A stretch of 64,000 nucleotides of DNA from Aegilops tauschii subsp. strangulata (Eukaryota; Streptophyta; Magnoliopsida; Poales; Poaceae): contig NC_053040.3 of assembly GCF_002575655.3 (NCBI RefSeq), positions 461,266,780 through 461,330,779 on the forward strand, in the 5' to 3' direction. The notes below the pieces were generated by a model. That model made no database searches and was not told where the DNA came from. It saw nothing but the letters and a program-made list of their open reading frames with translations. Shown in pieces: positions 53,000 to 64,000 of the stretch. The position numbers and the translations under genes are program-made. Within the stretch, counting starts at the first letter, position 1, and the number at the start of each line of letters is the position of its first letter.

Positions 53000-54520
53000 T
53001 CATACGTCCATTTTGCATCATGCTTTTATATCAATATTTATTGTATTATGGGCTGTTATTAGACATTATGTCACAATACTTATGCCTATTCTCTCTTATT
53101 TTACAAGGTTTACATAAAGAGGGAGAATGCCGGCAGCTAGAATTTTGGGCTGGAAAAGGAGCAAATATTAGAGACCTATTCTGCACAACTCCAAAAGTCC
53201 TGAAACTCCACGGAAGTTATTTTTGGAAATAATAAAAAATACGGTGCAAAGAAAATACCAGAGGGGACCCACACCTTGGGCACGAGGGTGGGGGCGCGCC
53301 CTACCCCCCTGGGCGCACCCCCTGCCTCGTGGGCCCCCTGGTGGCCCTCCGGTGCCCATCTTCTGCTATATGAAATCTTTCGTTTGAGAAAAAATCATAA
53401 GCAAGCTTTCTGGACGAGACTCCGCCGCCATGAGGCGGAACCTTGGCGGAACCAATCTAGGGCTCTGGCGGAGCTGTTCTGCCGGGGAAACTTCCTTATG
53501 GGAGGGGGAAATCATCGCCATCGTCATCACCAACACTCCTCTAATCGGGAGGGGGCCAATCTCCATCAACATCTTCACCAACACCATCTCCTCTCAAACC
53601 CTACTTCATCTCTTGTATCCAATTCTTGTCTCTAAGTCTGAGATTGGTACCTGTAGGTTGCTAGTACTGTTGATTACTCCTTGTAGTTGATGCTAGTTGG
53701 TTTATTTGGTGGAAGATCATACATTCAGATCCTATATGCATATTAATACTCCTCTGATTATGAACATCAATATGCTTTGTGAGTAGTTACGTTTGTTCCT
53801 GAGGACAGGGAGAAGTCTTGCTATTAGTAGTCATGTGAATTTGGTATTCGTTCGATATTTTGATGAGATGTATGTTGTCTTTCCTCTAGTGGTGTCATGT
53901 GAACGTCGACTACATGACACTTCACCATTATTTCGGCCTAGAGGAAGGCATTGGGAAGTAATAAGTAGATGATGGGTTGCTAGAGTGACAGAAGCTTAAA
54001 CCCTAGTTTATGCGTTGCTTCGTAAGGGGCTGATTTGGATCCATATGTTTCATGATATGGTTAGGTTTACCTTAATACTTCTTTTGTAGTTGCGGATGCT
54101 TGCAATAGGAGTTAATAATAAGTGGGATGCTTGTCCAAGTAAGGACAGCACCCAAGCACCGGTCCACCCACATATCAAATTATCAAAGTACCGAACGCGA
54201 ATCATATGAACGTGATGAAAACTAGCTTGACGATAATTCCCATGTGTCCTCGGGAGCGCTTTTCTCTATATAAGAGTTTTTCCAGGCTTGTCCTTTGCTA
54301 CAAAAAGGATTGGGCCACCTTTCTGCACTTTATTTACATTTGTTACTTGTTGCTCGTTACAAATTATCTTATCACAAAACTATCTGTTACCTATAATTTC
54401 AGTGCTTGCAGAGAATACCTTGCTGAAAACCTCTTATCATTTCCTTCTGCTCCTCGTTGGGTTCGACACTCTTACTTATCGAAAGGACTATGATAGATCC
54501 CCTATACTTGTGGGTCATCA
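53000..54520 (+). repeat. 3' LTR of element E
   Basis: It starts TCATACGTCC (partner TGATACGTCC) and ends TGGGTCATCA next to the duplication ccgcg. It is similar to 36337-37860 throughout, with a low percentage of mismatches by eye. Confidence 0.93.
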
Positions 54521-54804
54521 CCGCGCACGCGCGCCAACTTCGTGGTCGTGGCGGCGGAGGGCGGCCAGGGGGAGCTGGCGATCTCCTTCGTCTGCTCCTG
54601 CGAGAGTACGTCCCAGAGAGCTTTGGAGCGCGCCCGGAGCGGAGCCACCGATGTCCTTCGTCTGCTTCTGCGACAGTACGTCCAAGAGAGCTTTGGAGTG
54701 CCCGGAGGCCATGGTTGGAGTGGTGCCAACAGAAGGAAGGGACCGGAGGAGAATGAGTGTGGGTCTTTAGCTATGGCTGGGAGCTGGGGCTCAAGTTAAT
54801 ATAG
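54521..54804 (-). pseudogene. 5' part of relic coding sequence with TATA box and 70-bp tandem duplication
   Basis: On the minus strand TATATTAA (54804-54797) lies about 85 bases before ATG 54712 (MASGHSKALLDVLSQ). The stretch 54581-54650 is repeated at 54651-54720 with few changes, giving SKALLDVLSQKQTKDI and then SKALWDVLSQEQTKEIASS. The 70-bp offset is not a multiple of three, so the second copy is in another frame. After one more stretch the sequence reaches element E, beyond which 36336-36088 continues. It is probably a decayed gene or transposon cargo; no function is recognised. Confidence 0.4.
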
Positions 54805-55037
54805 CGGGCGAATGGCAATGAGCCGCGGCAGACGGATGGCACTGGAGTAGGTTTGTCGGTAGCCGCGTGTCATTAATGTTGGCGGCGGACGGAAGGATGG
54901 CCGTGGTGTCATTAACGCGGAGCAGTCGCTTGCACCGGGATGCCGCGCGGGTGGCGCTCTCTCGGCCGTCGCGCTGCTGCAATGCCGGCACCAGTGAGAG
55001 GTCGCGTCCAGCGTGAATGAAAACGCTGCTTCAGTGT
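54805..55037. other. Low-copy GC-rich sequence, nothing recognised
   Basis: Repeated tgtcattaa and gcggcggac motifs are seen, but no convincing frame, RNA gene or transposon end. Confidence 0.4.
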
Positions 55038-55129
55038 CTTAACCGCAGGTGCGTTGTCTCACTGACATGTGGGCCCAACGGGCATCTGGCCCGCATGTCA
55101 GCGACACACCAACTTCACCTGCAGTTAAG
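55038..55129. repeat. Foldback (inverted repeat) of about 92 bp
   Basis: The left arm cttaaccgcaggtg...ctgacatgtgggccc pairs with the right arm ggcccgcatgtcagcgaca...cacctgcagttaagg. The arms are about 40 bases, imperfect, with a short loop near 55075-55090. It could be a very small foldback MITE. Confidence 0.6.
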
Positions 55130-55703
55130 GCATTGACGTTCTGGAGAGACGGTGATCGTTTCAGGCGGGAAGCGCGCGCTAGCGATGGAAGGGGTTTCGG
55201 TAGGCCAGGGCGGTCAGACGCTGGCGTGGTGGTAAAATGTGAACTCATGGATGATGAGCCTTTGAAGCGTATGCGGCACGTATTGACAACCAGGAGTCCA
55301 TGCAACCGCTCTTGTCGCCAGCTAGCATTCGACGACCACCATTAGACACCACACAACCATGCATAACTTACGAATAATGGACGAATCGATCAGACACACA
55401 CTCGTGTGCAGTGGTACTATGATCGGTTGCTCACGATAGTACATACTCCGCACCATAGTACCCTCTCTAGCTAGGCTGTTTTATAGATTGTCGTTGCGAT
55501 GGACGATATACATGAGCAAGGCGCCGAGTCACGAGTATGACCGTTGGTGTTGAGCCAGGTGAATACATGCTTGGTGTTCGTGGAGGCCTCCATCAAATGT
55601 CTAAACAGTAATGTCACATACGCATAATTTTGGTTTTTATTTCTTTCTCCATTAAAAGGTAGGCCACCATAGATAGATAGATAAAGAACATGAGCTGATG
55701 AGG
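55130..55703. other. Low-copy sequence, nothing recognised
   Basis: There is no credible frame. A short (ata)g(at) run occurs at 55669-55682. The bases tgagg (55699-55703) are the presumed target duplication of element G, whose partner is outside the window. Confidence 0.4.
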
Positions 55704-57429
55704 TGTTGGGGATCGTAGCAGAAATTAAAAAAATTCTACGCATCACCAAGATCAATCTATGGAGTCATCTAGCAACGAGAGAGAGAGGATTTCATCTACA
55801 TACCCTTGTAGATCGGGAACGGAAGCGTTCAGGAGAACGGAGTTGATGGAGTCGTACTCGTCGTGATCCAAATCACCGATGATCCTAGCGCCGAACGGAC
55901 GGCACCTCCGCGTTCAACACACGTACGGAGCGGAAACGTCTCCTCCTTCTTGATCCAGCAAGGGGGAAGGAGAAGTTGATGGAGATCCAGCAGCACGACG
56001 GCGTGGTGGTGGAAGCAGCGGGATTCCAGCAGGGCTTCGCCAAGCGCTACTGGAGGAGGAAGAGGTGTCACGGGAGGGAGAGGGAAGCGCCAGGGCTTAG
56101 GGTGCGGCTGCCCTCCCTCCCCTCCACTATATATAGGGGCTAGGGGGGCGCATGCCCCCTTGGAGATCCCATCTAGAAGGGGGGCGGCCCCCGGGGCGGC
56201 GGCCCCTCGGGGGCAACGGCCCCCTTAGGGTTTCCAACCAAGGGGGCGCATGCCCCCTCGGGGAGCAACCCTAGGCGCCTTGGGCCCTTGGGTGGGGAGC
56301 ACCAGCCCACCAGGGGCTGGTTCCCACGCCACTTCAGCCCATGGGGCCCTCCGGGATAGGTGGCCCCACCCGGTGGACCCCCTGGACCCTTCCGGTGGTC
56401 CCGGTACAATACCGGTGACCCCTGAAACTCTCTCGGTGGCCGAAACTGGACTTCCTATATATAAATATTTACCTCCAGACCATTCCGGAACTCCTCATGA
56501 CGTCCGGGATCTCATCCGGGACTCCGAACAACTTTTGGTTAACCGCATACTAATATCTCTACAACTCTAGCGTCACCGAACCTTAAGTGTGTAGACCCTA
56601 CGGGTTCGGGAGACACGTAGACATGACCGAGACAACTCTCCGGTCAATAACCAACAGCAGGATCTGGATACCCATGTTGGCTCCCACATGCTCCATGATA
56701 TTCTCATCGGATGAACCACGATGTCGAGGATTCAATCAATCCCGTATACAATTCCCTTTGTCAATCGGTACGTTACTTGCCCGAGATTCGATCATCGGTA
56801 TCCCAATACCTCGTTCAATCTCGTTACCGGCAATTCACTTTACTCGTTCCGTAATGCATGATCCCGTGACTAACTACTTAGTCACATTGAGCTCATTATG
56901 ATGATGCATTACTGAGTGGGCCCAGAGATACCTCTCCGTCATATGGAGTGACAAATCCGAGTCTCGATCCGTGCCAACCCAACAGACACTTTCGGAGATA
57001 CCTGTAGTGCACCTTTATAGTCACCCAGTTACGTTGTGACATTTGGTACACCCATCCTTACGATATCCGGGAGTTGCACGATCTCATGGTCTAAGGAAAT
57101 GATACTTGACATTAGAAAAGCTTTAGCAAACGAACTACACGATCTAGAGCTATGCTTAGGATTGGGTCTTGTCCATCACATCATTCTCCTAATGATGTGA
57201 TCCCGTTATCAATGACATCCAATGTCCATGGTCAGGAAACCGTAACCATCTATTGATCAACGAGCTAGTCAACTAGAGGCTCACTAGGGACTTGTTATGG
57301 TCTATGTGTTCACACATGTATTATGATTTCCGGATAACACAATTATAGCATGAACAATAGATAATTATCATGAACAAGGAAATATAATAATAACCATTTT
57401 ATTATTGCCTCTAGGGCATATTTCCAACA
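55704..57429 (-). repeat. 3' LTR of element G (1726 bp)
   Basis: The minus strand starts TGTTGGAAATATGCC (57429) and ends ACGATCCCCAACA (55704). The TATA box is CTATATATAG on the minus strand at about 56136-56127. The polypurine tract GCAAGTGGGAGAC lies just upstream at 57442-57430. The segment 56150-56400 is rich in ggggcg and ccccct runs. It contains no gene. Confidence 0.93.
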
Positions 57430-57577
57430 GTCTCCCACTTGCACTAGAGTCAATAATCTAGTTACATTGTGATGAAGCGTACACCCATAGAGTTCTGGTG
57501 TTGATCATGTTTCGCCCGTGGAAGAGGTTTAGTCAACGGATCTGCGACATTCAAATCCGTATGCACTTTTCAAATAT

Positions 57578-58657
57578 CTATGTCTCCATTTTGAACATTT
57601 TCACGAATGGAGTTGAAGCGACGCTTGATGTGCCTGGTCTTCTTGTGAAACCTGGGCCCTTGGCAAGGGCAATAGCTCCAGTGTTGTCATAGAAGAGAGT
57701 CATCGGCCCCGATGCATTGGGAATAACTCCTAGGTCGGCAATGAACTCCTTCATCCAGATTGCTTCATGTGTTGCCTCCGAGGCTGCCATGTACTCCGCT
57801 TCACATGTAGATCCCGCCACGACGCTTTTCTTGCAACTGCACCAGCTGACTGCCCCACCATTCAAAATATACACGTATCCGTTTTGTGACTTAGAGTCAT
57901 CCAGATCTGTGTCGAAGCTAGCATCGACGTAACCCTTTACGACGAGCTCTTCGTCACCTCCATAAACGAGAAACATATCCTTAGTCCTTTTTAGGTACTT
58001 CAGGATGTTCTTGACCGCTGTCCAGTGTTCCATGCCGGGATTACTTTGGTACCTTCCTACCAAACTTACGGCAAGGTTTACATCAGGTCTAGTACACAGC
58101 ATGGCATACATAATAGACCCTATGGCCGAGGCATAGGGGACGACACTCATCTTTTCTCTATCTTCTGCCGTAGTCGGGCATTGAGCCGTGCTCAATTTCA
58201 CACCTTGCAATACAGGCAAGAACCCCTTCTTGGACTGATCCATATTGAACTTCTTAATTATCTTGTCAAGGTATGTGCTTTGTGAAAGACCTATGAGGCG
58301 TCTCGATCTATCTCTATAGATCTTGATGCCTAATATGTAAGCAGCTTCTCCAAGGTCCTTCATTGAAAAACACTTATTCAAGTAGGCCTTTATGTTTTCC
58401 AAGAATTCTATATCATTTCCCATCAATAGTATGTCATCCACATATAATATGAGAAATGCTACAGAGCTCCCACTCACTTTCTTGTAAACACAAGCTTGTC
58501 CATAAGTCTGTGTAAACCCAAACGCTTTGATCATGTCATCAAAACGAATGTTCCAACTCCGAGATGCCTGCACCAGCCCATAGATTGAGCGCTGGACCTT
58601 GCATACTTTGTCAGCATTCTTAGGATCGACAAAACCTTCCGGCTGCATCATATACAA
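57578..58657 (-). pseudogene. Copia reverse transcriptase (C-terminal part) and RNase H, element G
   Basis: The open frame carries MMQPEGFVDP, KVQRSIYGLVQASRSWN, the catalytic box LYVDDILLMGN, SMKDLGEAAYILGIKI and LSQSTYLDKIIKKF, and then RNase H with GYVDASFDTD, AVSWCSCKKSVVAGSTCEAEYMA and YDNTGAIALAK. The C-terminus is frameshifted after ALAKGPGF. The N-terminal RT motifs lie in a different frame to the right. Catalytic Asp pairs are intact. Confidence 0.92.
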
Positions 58658-58676
58658 TTCTTCCTTAAGGAAGCCG

Positions 58677-60355
58677 TTAAGGATAAGCCGTTAAGGAATG
58701 TCGTTTTGACGTCCATTTGCCATATTTCATAATCGTAGAATGCGACAATTGATAAATGATTCGGACGGACTTCAGCTTCGCTACGGGTGAGAAGGTCTCA
58801 TCGTAGTCAACTCCTTTAACTTGTCGATAACCCTTAGCGACAAGTCGAGCTTTATAGATGGTAACATTTCCATCCGCGTCCGTCTTCTTCTTAAAGATCC
58901 ATTTATTTTCTATCGCTCGCCCATCATCGGGCAAGTCTGTCAAAGTCCATACTTTGTTTTCATACATGGATCCTATCTCGGATTGCATGGCTTCAAGCCA
59001 TTTGTTGGAATCTGGGCCCGCCATTGCTTCTTCATAGTTCGAAGGTTCACCGTTGTCCAACAACCTGATTTCCAGGACAGGGTTGCCGTACCACTCTGGT
59101 GCGGAACGTGTCCTTGTGGACCTACGAAGTTCAGTGGTAACTTGATCATGATCGTCATCATTAACTTCCTCTCTAGTCGGTGCAGGCACCACAGAAACAT
59201 TTTCTTGTGCCGCGCTACTTTCTGGTTCGAGAGGGGTCATCTCATCAAGTTCCACTTTCCTCCCACTTACTTCTTTCGAGAGAAACTCTTTCTCCAGAAA
59301 CGACCCGTTCTTGGCAACGAAGATCTTTCCTTCGGATCTGAGGTAGAAGGTATACCCAATGGTTTCCTTAGGGTATCCTATGAAGACGCATTTTTCCGAC
59401 TTGCGTTCGAGCTTTTCAGGTTGAAGTTTGTTGACATAAGCATCGCATCCCAAAACTTTAAGAAACGTCAGCTTAGGTTTCTTTCCAAACCATAATTCAT
59501 ACGGTGTCATCTCAACAGATTTCGACGGAGCCCCATTTAAAGTGAATGTGGCAGTCTCTAAAGCATAACCCCAAAATGATAGCGGTAGATCGGTAAGAGA
59601 CATCACAGATCGCACCATATCCAATAGAGTGCGATTACGACGTTCGGACACACCATTACGCTGAGGTGTTCCAGGCGGCGTGAGTTGTGAAACAATTCCA
59701 CATTTCCTTAAATGTGTGCCAAATTCATGACTCAAATTTCCCCTCCACGATCGGATCGTAAGAACTTTATTTTCTTGTCACGTTGATTTTCAACCTCACT
59801 CTAAAATTCCTTGAACTTTTCAAAGGTCTCAGACTTGTGTTTCATTAAGTAGACATACCCATATCTACTCAAGTCATCAGTGAGGGTGAGAACATAACAA
59901 TAGCCACCGCGAGCCTCAACGCTCATTGTACCGCACACATCAGTATGTATGATTTCCAATAAGTTGGTTGCTCGCTCCATTGTTCCGGAGAATGGAGTCT
60001 TGGTCATTTTTCCCATGAGGCATGGTTCGCACGTGTCAAATGATTCATAATCAAGAGACTCCAAAAGTCCATCTGCATGGAGTTTCTTCATCCGTTTGAC
60101 ACCAATGTGACCAAGGCGGCAGTGCCACAAGTATGTGGGACTATCATTATCAACCTTACATTTCTTGGCATTCACACTATGAATATGTGTAACATCACGT
60201 TCGAGATTCATTAAGAATAAACCATTGACCAGCGGGGCATGACCATAAAACATATCTCTCATATAAATAGAACAACCATTATTCTCGGATTTAAATGAGT
60301 AGCCATCTCGCATCAAACGAGATCCAGATACAATGTTCATGCTCAAAGCTGGCAC
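58677..60355 (-). pseudogene. Copia integrase and RT N-terminus, element G
   Basis: Part 1 (60355-59801) holds the GAG-pre-integrase/zinc region (LWHCRLGHIGVKRM, CEPCLMGKMTK) and the first catalytic Asp (IHTDVCGTM), and ends at a TAG. The second Asp (FLRSDRGGE) follows in the same frame. A one-base shift then leads to part 2 (59735-58677) with SPPGTPQRNGVSERRNRT (catalytic Glu), TPYELWFGKKP, GCDAYV and the linker. The RT start is WIFKKKTDADGNV and ARLVAKGYRQ, breaking off near 58680. At least two frameshifts and one stop separate it from function. Confidence 0.9.
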
Positions 60356-61371
60356 TAAATAACAATTATTGAGGTTTAAAACTAATCTCCCTCGTCCTGC
60401 GCCAGTCTCTGCTTATTCTGCAGCTCCTGCTTTGAGTTACAAATATGAGCAACCGCACCGGTATCAAATACCCAGGAGCTACTACGAGCGCTGGTTAGGT
60501 ACACATCAATAACATGTATATCACATATACCTTTGGTATTGTCGGCCTTCTTATCCGCTAAATACTTGGGGCAGTTCCGCTTCTAGTGACCGTTTCCCTT
60601 GCAATAAAAGCACTCAGTCTCAGGCTTGGTTCCATTCTTTGTCTTCTTCCCGGCAGCTCGCTTACCGGGCGTGGCAACTCCCTTGCCGTCTTTCTTGAAG
60701 TTCTTCTTACCCTTGCCTTTCTTGAACTTAGTGGTTTTATTCACCATCAACACTTGATGTTCCTTTTTTATCTCCACCTCCGCTGATTTCAGCATTGAAT
60801 ATACCTCAGGAATGGTCTTTTCCATCCCCTGCATATTGAAGTTCATCACAAAGCTCTTGTAGCTAGGTGGGAGCGACTGAAGGATTCTGTCAACGACCGC
60901 GTCATCCGGGAGATTAACTCCCAGCTGAGACAAGCGGTTGTGCAACCCAGACATTTTGAGTATGTGTTCGCTGACGGAACTATTCTCCTCCATCTTACAA
61001 CTGTAGAACTTGTCGGAGACTTCATACCTCTCGACCCGGGCATGATCTTGGAAAACCATTTTCAGCTCTTGGAACATCTCATATGCTCAGTGCTGCTCGA
61101 AACGCTTTTGGAGCCCCGGTTCTAAGCTGTAAAGCATGCCGCACTGAACCAGGGAGTAATCATCAACACGTGTTTGCCAAGCGTTCATAACGTCTTGGTT
61201 TGCTGGGACGGGTACTTCACCTAGCGGTGCTTCAAGGACATATGCTTTCTTGGCAGCTATGAGGATGATCCTCAAGTTCCGGACCCAGTCCGTATAGTTG
61301 CTACCATCGTCTTTCAGCTTGGTTTTCTCTAGGAACGCGTTGAAGTTGAGGTTGACATTAGCGTGGGCCAT
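60356..61371 (-). pseudogene. Copia gag and remnant protease, element G
   Basis: The start is ATG 61371 (MAHANVNLNFNAF). Gag motifs are NYTDWVRNLRIIL, the FYSCKMEENSSVSEHI and LPPSYKSFVMNF region, and a Lys-rich linker. The knuckle CFYCKGNGH-stop-KRNC has TAG at 60585-60583 in place of the usual Trp; an earlier TGA lies at 61089-61087. The protease begins WVFDTGAVAHIC but jumps quickly to LNNCYLVPALSMN, so a segment between them (around 60400) looks deleted, with a frame change. Confidence 0.88.
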
Positions 61372-62662
61372 TTGATCTACAAGACATATTGCAAAGATTT
61401 TAGACTAATTTCATGATAATTAAGTTCATCTAATCAAATTATTAATGAACTCCCACTCAGACAGACATCCCTCTAGTCATCTAAGTGATACATGATCCGA
61501 GTCAACTAGGCCGTGTCCGATCATCACGTGAGACGGACTAGTCATCATCAGTGAACATCTTCATGTTGATCGTATCTTCTATACGACTCATGTTTGACCT
61601 TTCGGTCTTTCGTGTTCCGAGGCCATGTCTGTACATGCTAGGCTCGTCAAGTCAACCTAAGTGTATTGCGTGTGTAAATCTGGCTTACACCCGTTGTATG
61701 CGAATGTTAGGACCTATCACACCCGATCATCACGTGGTGCTTCGGAACAACGGACTTTAGCAACGGTGCACTGTTAGGGGGAACACAATTCTTGAAATTT
61801 TAGCGAGAGATCATCTTATTTATGCTATCTTCGTTCAAAGCAAATAAGATGTAAAACATGATAAACATCACATGCAATCAAATAGTGACATTATATGGCC
61901 AATATCATTTTGCTCCTTTTGATCTCCATCTTCGGGGCGCCATGATCATCATCGTCACCGGCATGACACCATGATCTCCACCATCATGATCTTCATCATC
62001 GTGTCTTCATGAAGTTGTCTCGCCAACTATTACTTCTACTACTATAGCTAACGGTTAGCAATAAAGTAAAGTAATTACATGATGTTCCAGTTGACACGCA
62101 GGTCATTATTAAATTAAGACAACTCCTATGGCTCCTGCCGGTTGTCATACTCATCGACATGCAAGTCGTGATTCCTATTACAAGAACATGATCAATCTCA
62201 TACATCACATATATCATTCATCACATCCTTCTGGCCATATCACATCACATGACACTTGCTGCAAAAACAAGTTAGATGTCCTCTAATTGTTGTTGCAAAT
62301 TTTTTTTTACGTGGCTGCTATAGGTTTCTAGCAAGAACATTTCTTACCTACGCCAAAACCATAACGTGATATGCCAATTTCTATTTACTCTTCATAAGGA
62401 CCCTTTTCATCGAATCCGATCCGACTAAAGTGGGAGAGACAGACACCCGCTAGTCACCTTATGCAACTAGTGCATGTCAGTCGGTGGAACCTGTCTCAGG
62501 TAAGCGTACGTGTAAGGTCGGTCCGGGCCGCTTCATCCCATGATGCCGCCGAATCAAGATAAGACTAGTAACGGCAAGTAAATTGACAAAATCGACACCC
62601 ACAACAACTTGTGTTCTACTCGTGCATAGAAACTACGCATAGACCTAGCTCATGATGCCACA
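61372..62662 (-). other. Leader and primer site of element G
   Basis: This is 1.3 kb of non-coding sequence between primer site and gag, as in BARE/Angela elements. The primer region on the minus strand reads TGGCATCATGAGC (62656-62644), a mutated form of the Met-type TGGTATCATGAGC. No credible ORF in either direction. Confidence 0.8.
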
Positions 62663-64000
62663 GTTGGGGATCGCAGCAGAAATTTTAAAAAAATCTACGC
62701 ATCACCAAGATCAATCTATGGAGTCATCTAGCAACGAGAGAGAGAGAGGAGTGCATCTACATACCCTTGTAGATCGCGAGCGGAAGCGTTCAAGAGAAAA
62801 GGGTTGATGGAGTCGTACTCGTCGTGATCCAAATCACCGATGATCCTAGCGCCCAACGGACGGCACCTCCGCGTTTAACACACGTACGGAGCGGAAACGT
62901 CACCTCCTTCTTGATCCAGCAAGGGGGAAGGAGAAGTTGATGGAGATCCAGCAGCACGAAGGCGTGGTGGTGGAAGCAGCGGGATTCCAGCAGGGCTTCG
63001 CCAAGCGCTACTGGAGGAGGAAGATGTGTCACGGGAGGGAGAGGGAGGCGCCAGGGCTTAGGGTGGGGCTGCCCTCCCTCCCGTCCACTATCTATAGGGG
63101 CTAGGGGGGGCGCATGCCCCCCTTGGAGATCCCATCTAGAAGGGGGGAGGCGGCCCCCGGGGCGGCCGCCCCTCGGGGGGCAACGGCCCCCTTAGGGTTT
63201 CGAACCAGGGGGCGCATGCCCCCTCGGGGGCAACGACCCCCTAGGGTTTCCAACCCTAGGCGCCTTGGGCCCTTGGGTGGGGCGCACCAGCCCACCAGGG
63301 GCTGGTTCCCACGCCACTTCAGCCCATGGGGACATCCGGGATAGGTGGCCTACACGGTGGACCCCCCTGCACCCTTCCGGTGGTCCCGGTAAAATACCGG
63401 TGACCCCCGAAACTCTCCCGGTGGCTGAAACTGGACTTCCTATATATAAATATTTACCTCCGGACCATTCCGGAACTCCTCGTGACGTCCGGGATCTCAT
63501 CCGGGACTCCGAACAACTTTCGGTTAACCGCATACTGATATCTCTACAACTCTAGCGTCACCGAACCTTAAGTGTGTAGACCCTACGGGTTCGGGAGACA
63601 CGTAGACATGACCGAGACAACTCTCCGGTCAATAACCAACAGCAGGATCTGGATACCCATGTTGGCTCCCACATGCTCCACGATAATCTCATCGGATGAA
63701 CCACGATGTCGAGGATTCAATCAATCCCGTATACAATTCCCTTTGTCAATCGGTACGTTACTTGCCCGAGATTCGATCGTTGGTATCCCAATACCTCGTT
63801 CAATCTCGTTACCGGCAAGTCACTTTACTCGTTCCGTAATGCATGATCCCGTGACTAACTACTTAGTCACATTGAGCTCATTATGATGATGCATTACCGA
63901 GTGGGCCCAGAGATACCTCTCCGTCATACGGAGTGACAAATCCGAGTCTCGATCCGTGCCAACCCAACAGACACTTTCGGAGATACCTGTAGTGCACCTT
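62663..64000 (-). repeat. 5' LTR of element G (partial)
   Basis: Homologous to 55704-57040 along the visible 1338 bases. Its inner end reads agttggggatcg where the other copy has tgttggggatcg. The TATA position reads ctatctatagg (about 63089), so the box is damaged in this copy. The remaining 390 or so bases lie right of the window. Confidence 0.92.

Larger units (their letters stand above)
36337..54520 (+). mobile_element. Element E: Athila-lineage Ty3/Gypsy retrotransposon
   Basis: LTRs at 36337-37860 and 53000-54520 are flanked by the perfect duplication ccgcg (36332-36336 and 54521-54525). The plus strand has a tRNA-Asp primer site, gag-pol (38074-42683 with one stop and one frameshift), an LTR-like promoter stretch, a post-pol ORF (43017-43382) and a polypurine tract at 52986-52998. 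A solo LTR plus element F are nested at 44877-52889. Without them E is about 10.2 kb, a normal Athila size. E interrupts a minus-strand relic gene. Confidence 0.93.
55704..64000 (-). mobile_element. Element G: Ty1/Copia retrotransposon (BARE/WIS/Angela type), 5' LTR cut by window
   Basis: The minus strand reads 5' LTR (from beyond 64000 to 62663), Met-type primer site, a 1.3-kb leader, gag, protease, integrase, RT, RNase H, and 3' LTR (57429-55704). Gene order (integrase before RT) is Copia. The LTR wording (TGTTGGAAATATGCCC start) and the long leader are those of the BARE/WIS/Angela group, as far as memory allows. Many frameshifts and stops make it inactive. Confidence 0.92.

Noticed and set aside
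56173..56570. Gly/Pro-rich frames in the LTRs of G (also 63101-63555)
   Set aside because: Runs of ggggcg and ccccct in the LTR create open frames on both strands; not conserved coding.

Overview
The window is plant nuclear DNA. It looks like a Triticeae grass (wheat, barley or a relative): almost everything is nested LTR retrotransposons of types common in that tribe, the intervening DNA holds MITEs, and one low-copy gene has a canonical intron. There are no bacterial operons, rRNAs, tRNAs or CRISPR arrays. Family names such as Sabrina, WHAM, Fatima or Angela come to mind but could not be checked, so elements are lettered A to G.

Layout. 1-5147: element A, the 5' part of a Ty3/Gypsy (Tekay/Del-like) element on the minus strand, inserted into B. 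5148-13375: element B, a minus-strand Tat-lineage Gypsy element (tRNA-Lys primer site) inserted into an older plus-strand LTR (13376-14907). 14908-17022: low-copy DNA with a MITE and the first part of a small gene. 17023-33907: element C, a Tat-like element that keeps gag and protease but has no RT or integrase. It carries a five-exon antisense gene and is flanked by the perfect duplication tggac. It sits inside exon 2 of the small gene, which resumes in frame at 33913. Element D (17562-25632), a non-autonomous Athila-like element on the minus strand, is nested in C. 34033-36336: low-copy DNA with MITE remnants and local duplications. 36337-54520: element E, a plus-strand Athila-lineage element with an almost complete gag-pol frame and a small ORF behind pol, flanked by ccgcg. 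Inside E is an apparent solo LTR (44877-52889), and inside that is element F (44920-52391, flanked by gtagt), a second non-autonomous Athila-like element. 54521-55703: low-copy DNA. 55704-64000: element G, a minus-strand Copia element of the BARE/WIS/Angela type whose 5' LTR runs off the right edge.

How the parts relate. D and F have no polymerase, but they share the tRNA-Asp primer site, the GC-rich LTR inverted motif, the polypurine tract and 3' sequence with E, so an E-like element is the obvious enzyme donor. D and F each encode an acidic protein, and the two share a C-terminal module. The coding frames of A to G are broken mainly by stop codons that single C-to-T or G-to-A changes would explain. 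The items most worth following up are the split low-copy gene with 15-residue repeats, the antisense spliced gene in C, the D/F protein family, and the LTR-like promoter ahead of the post-pol ORF in E.
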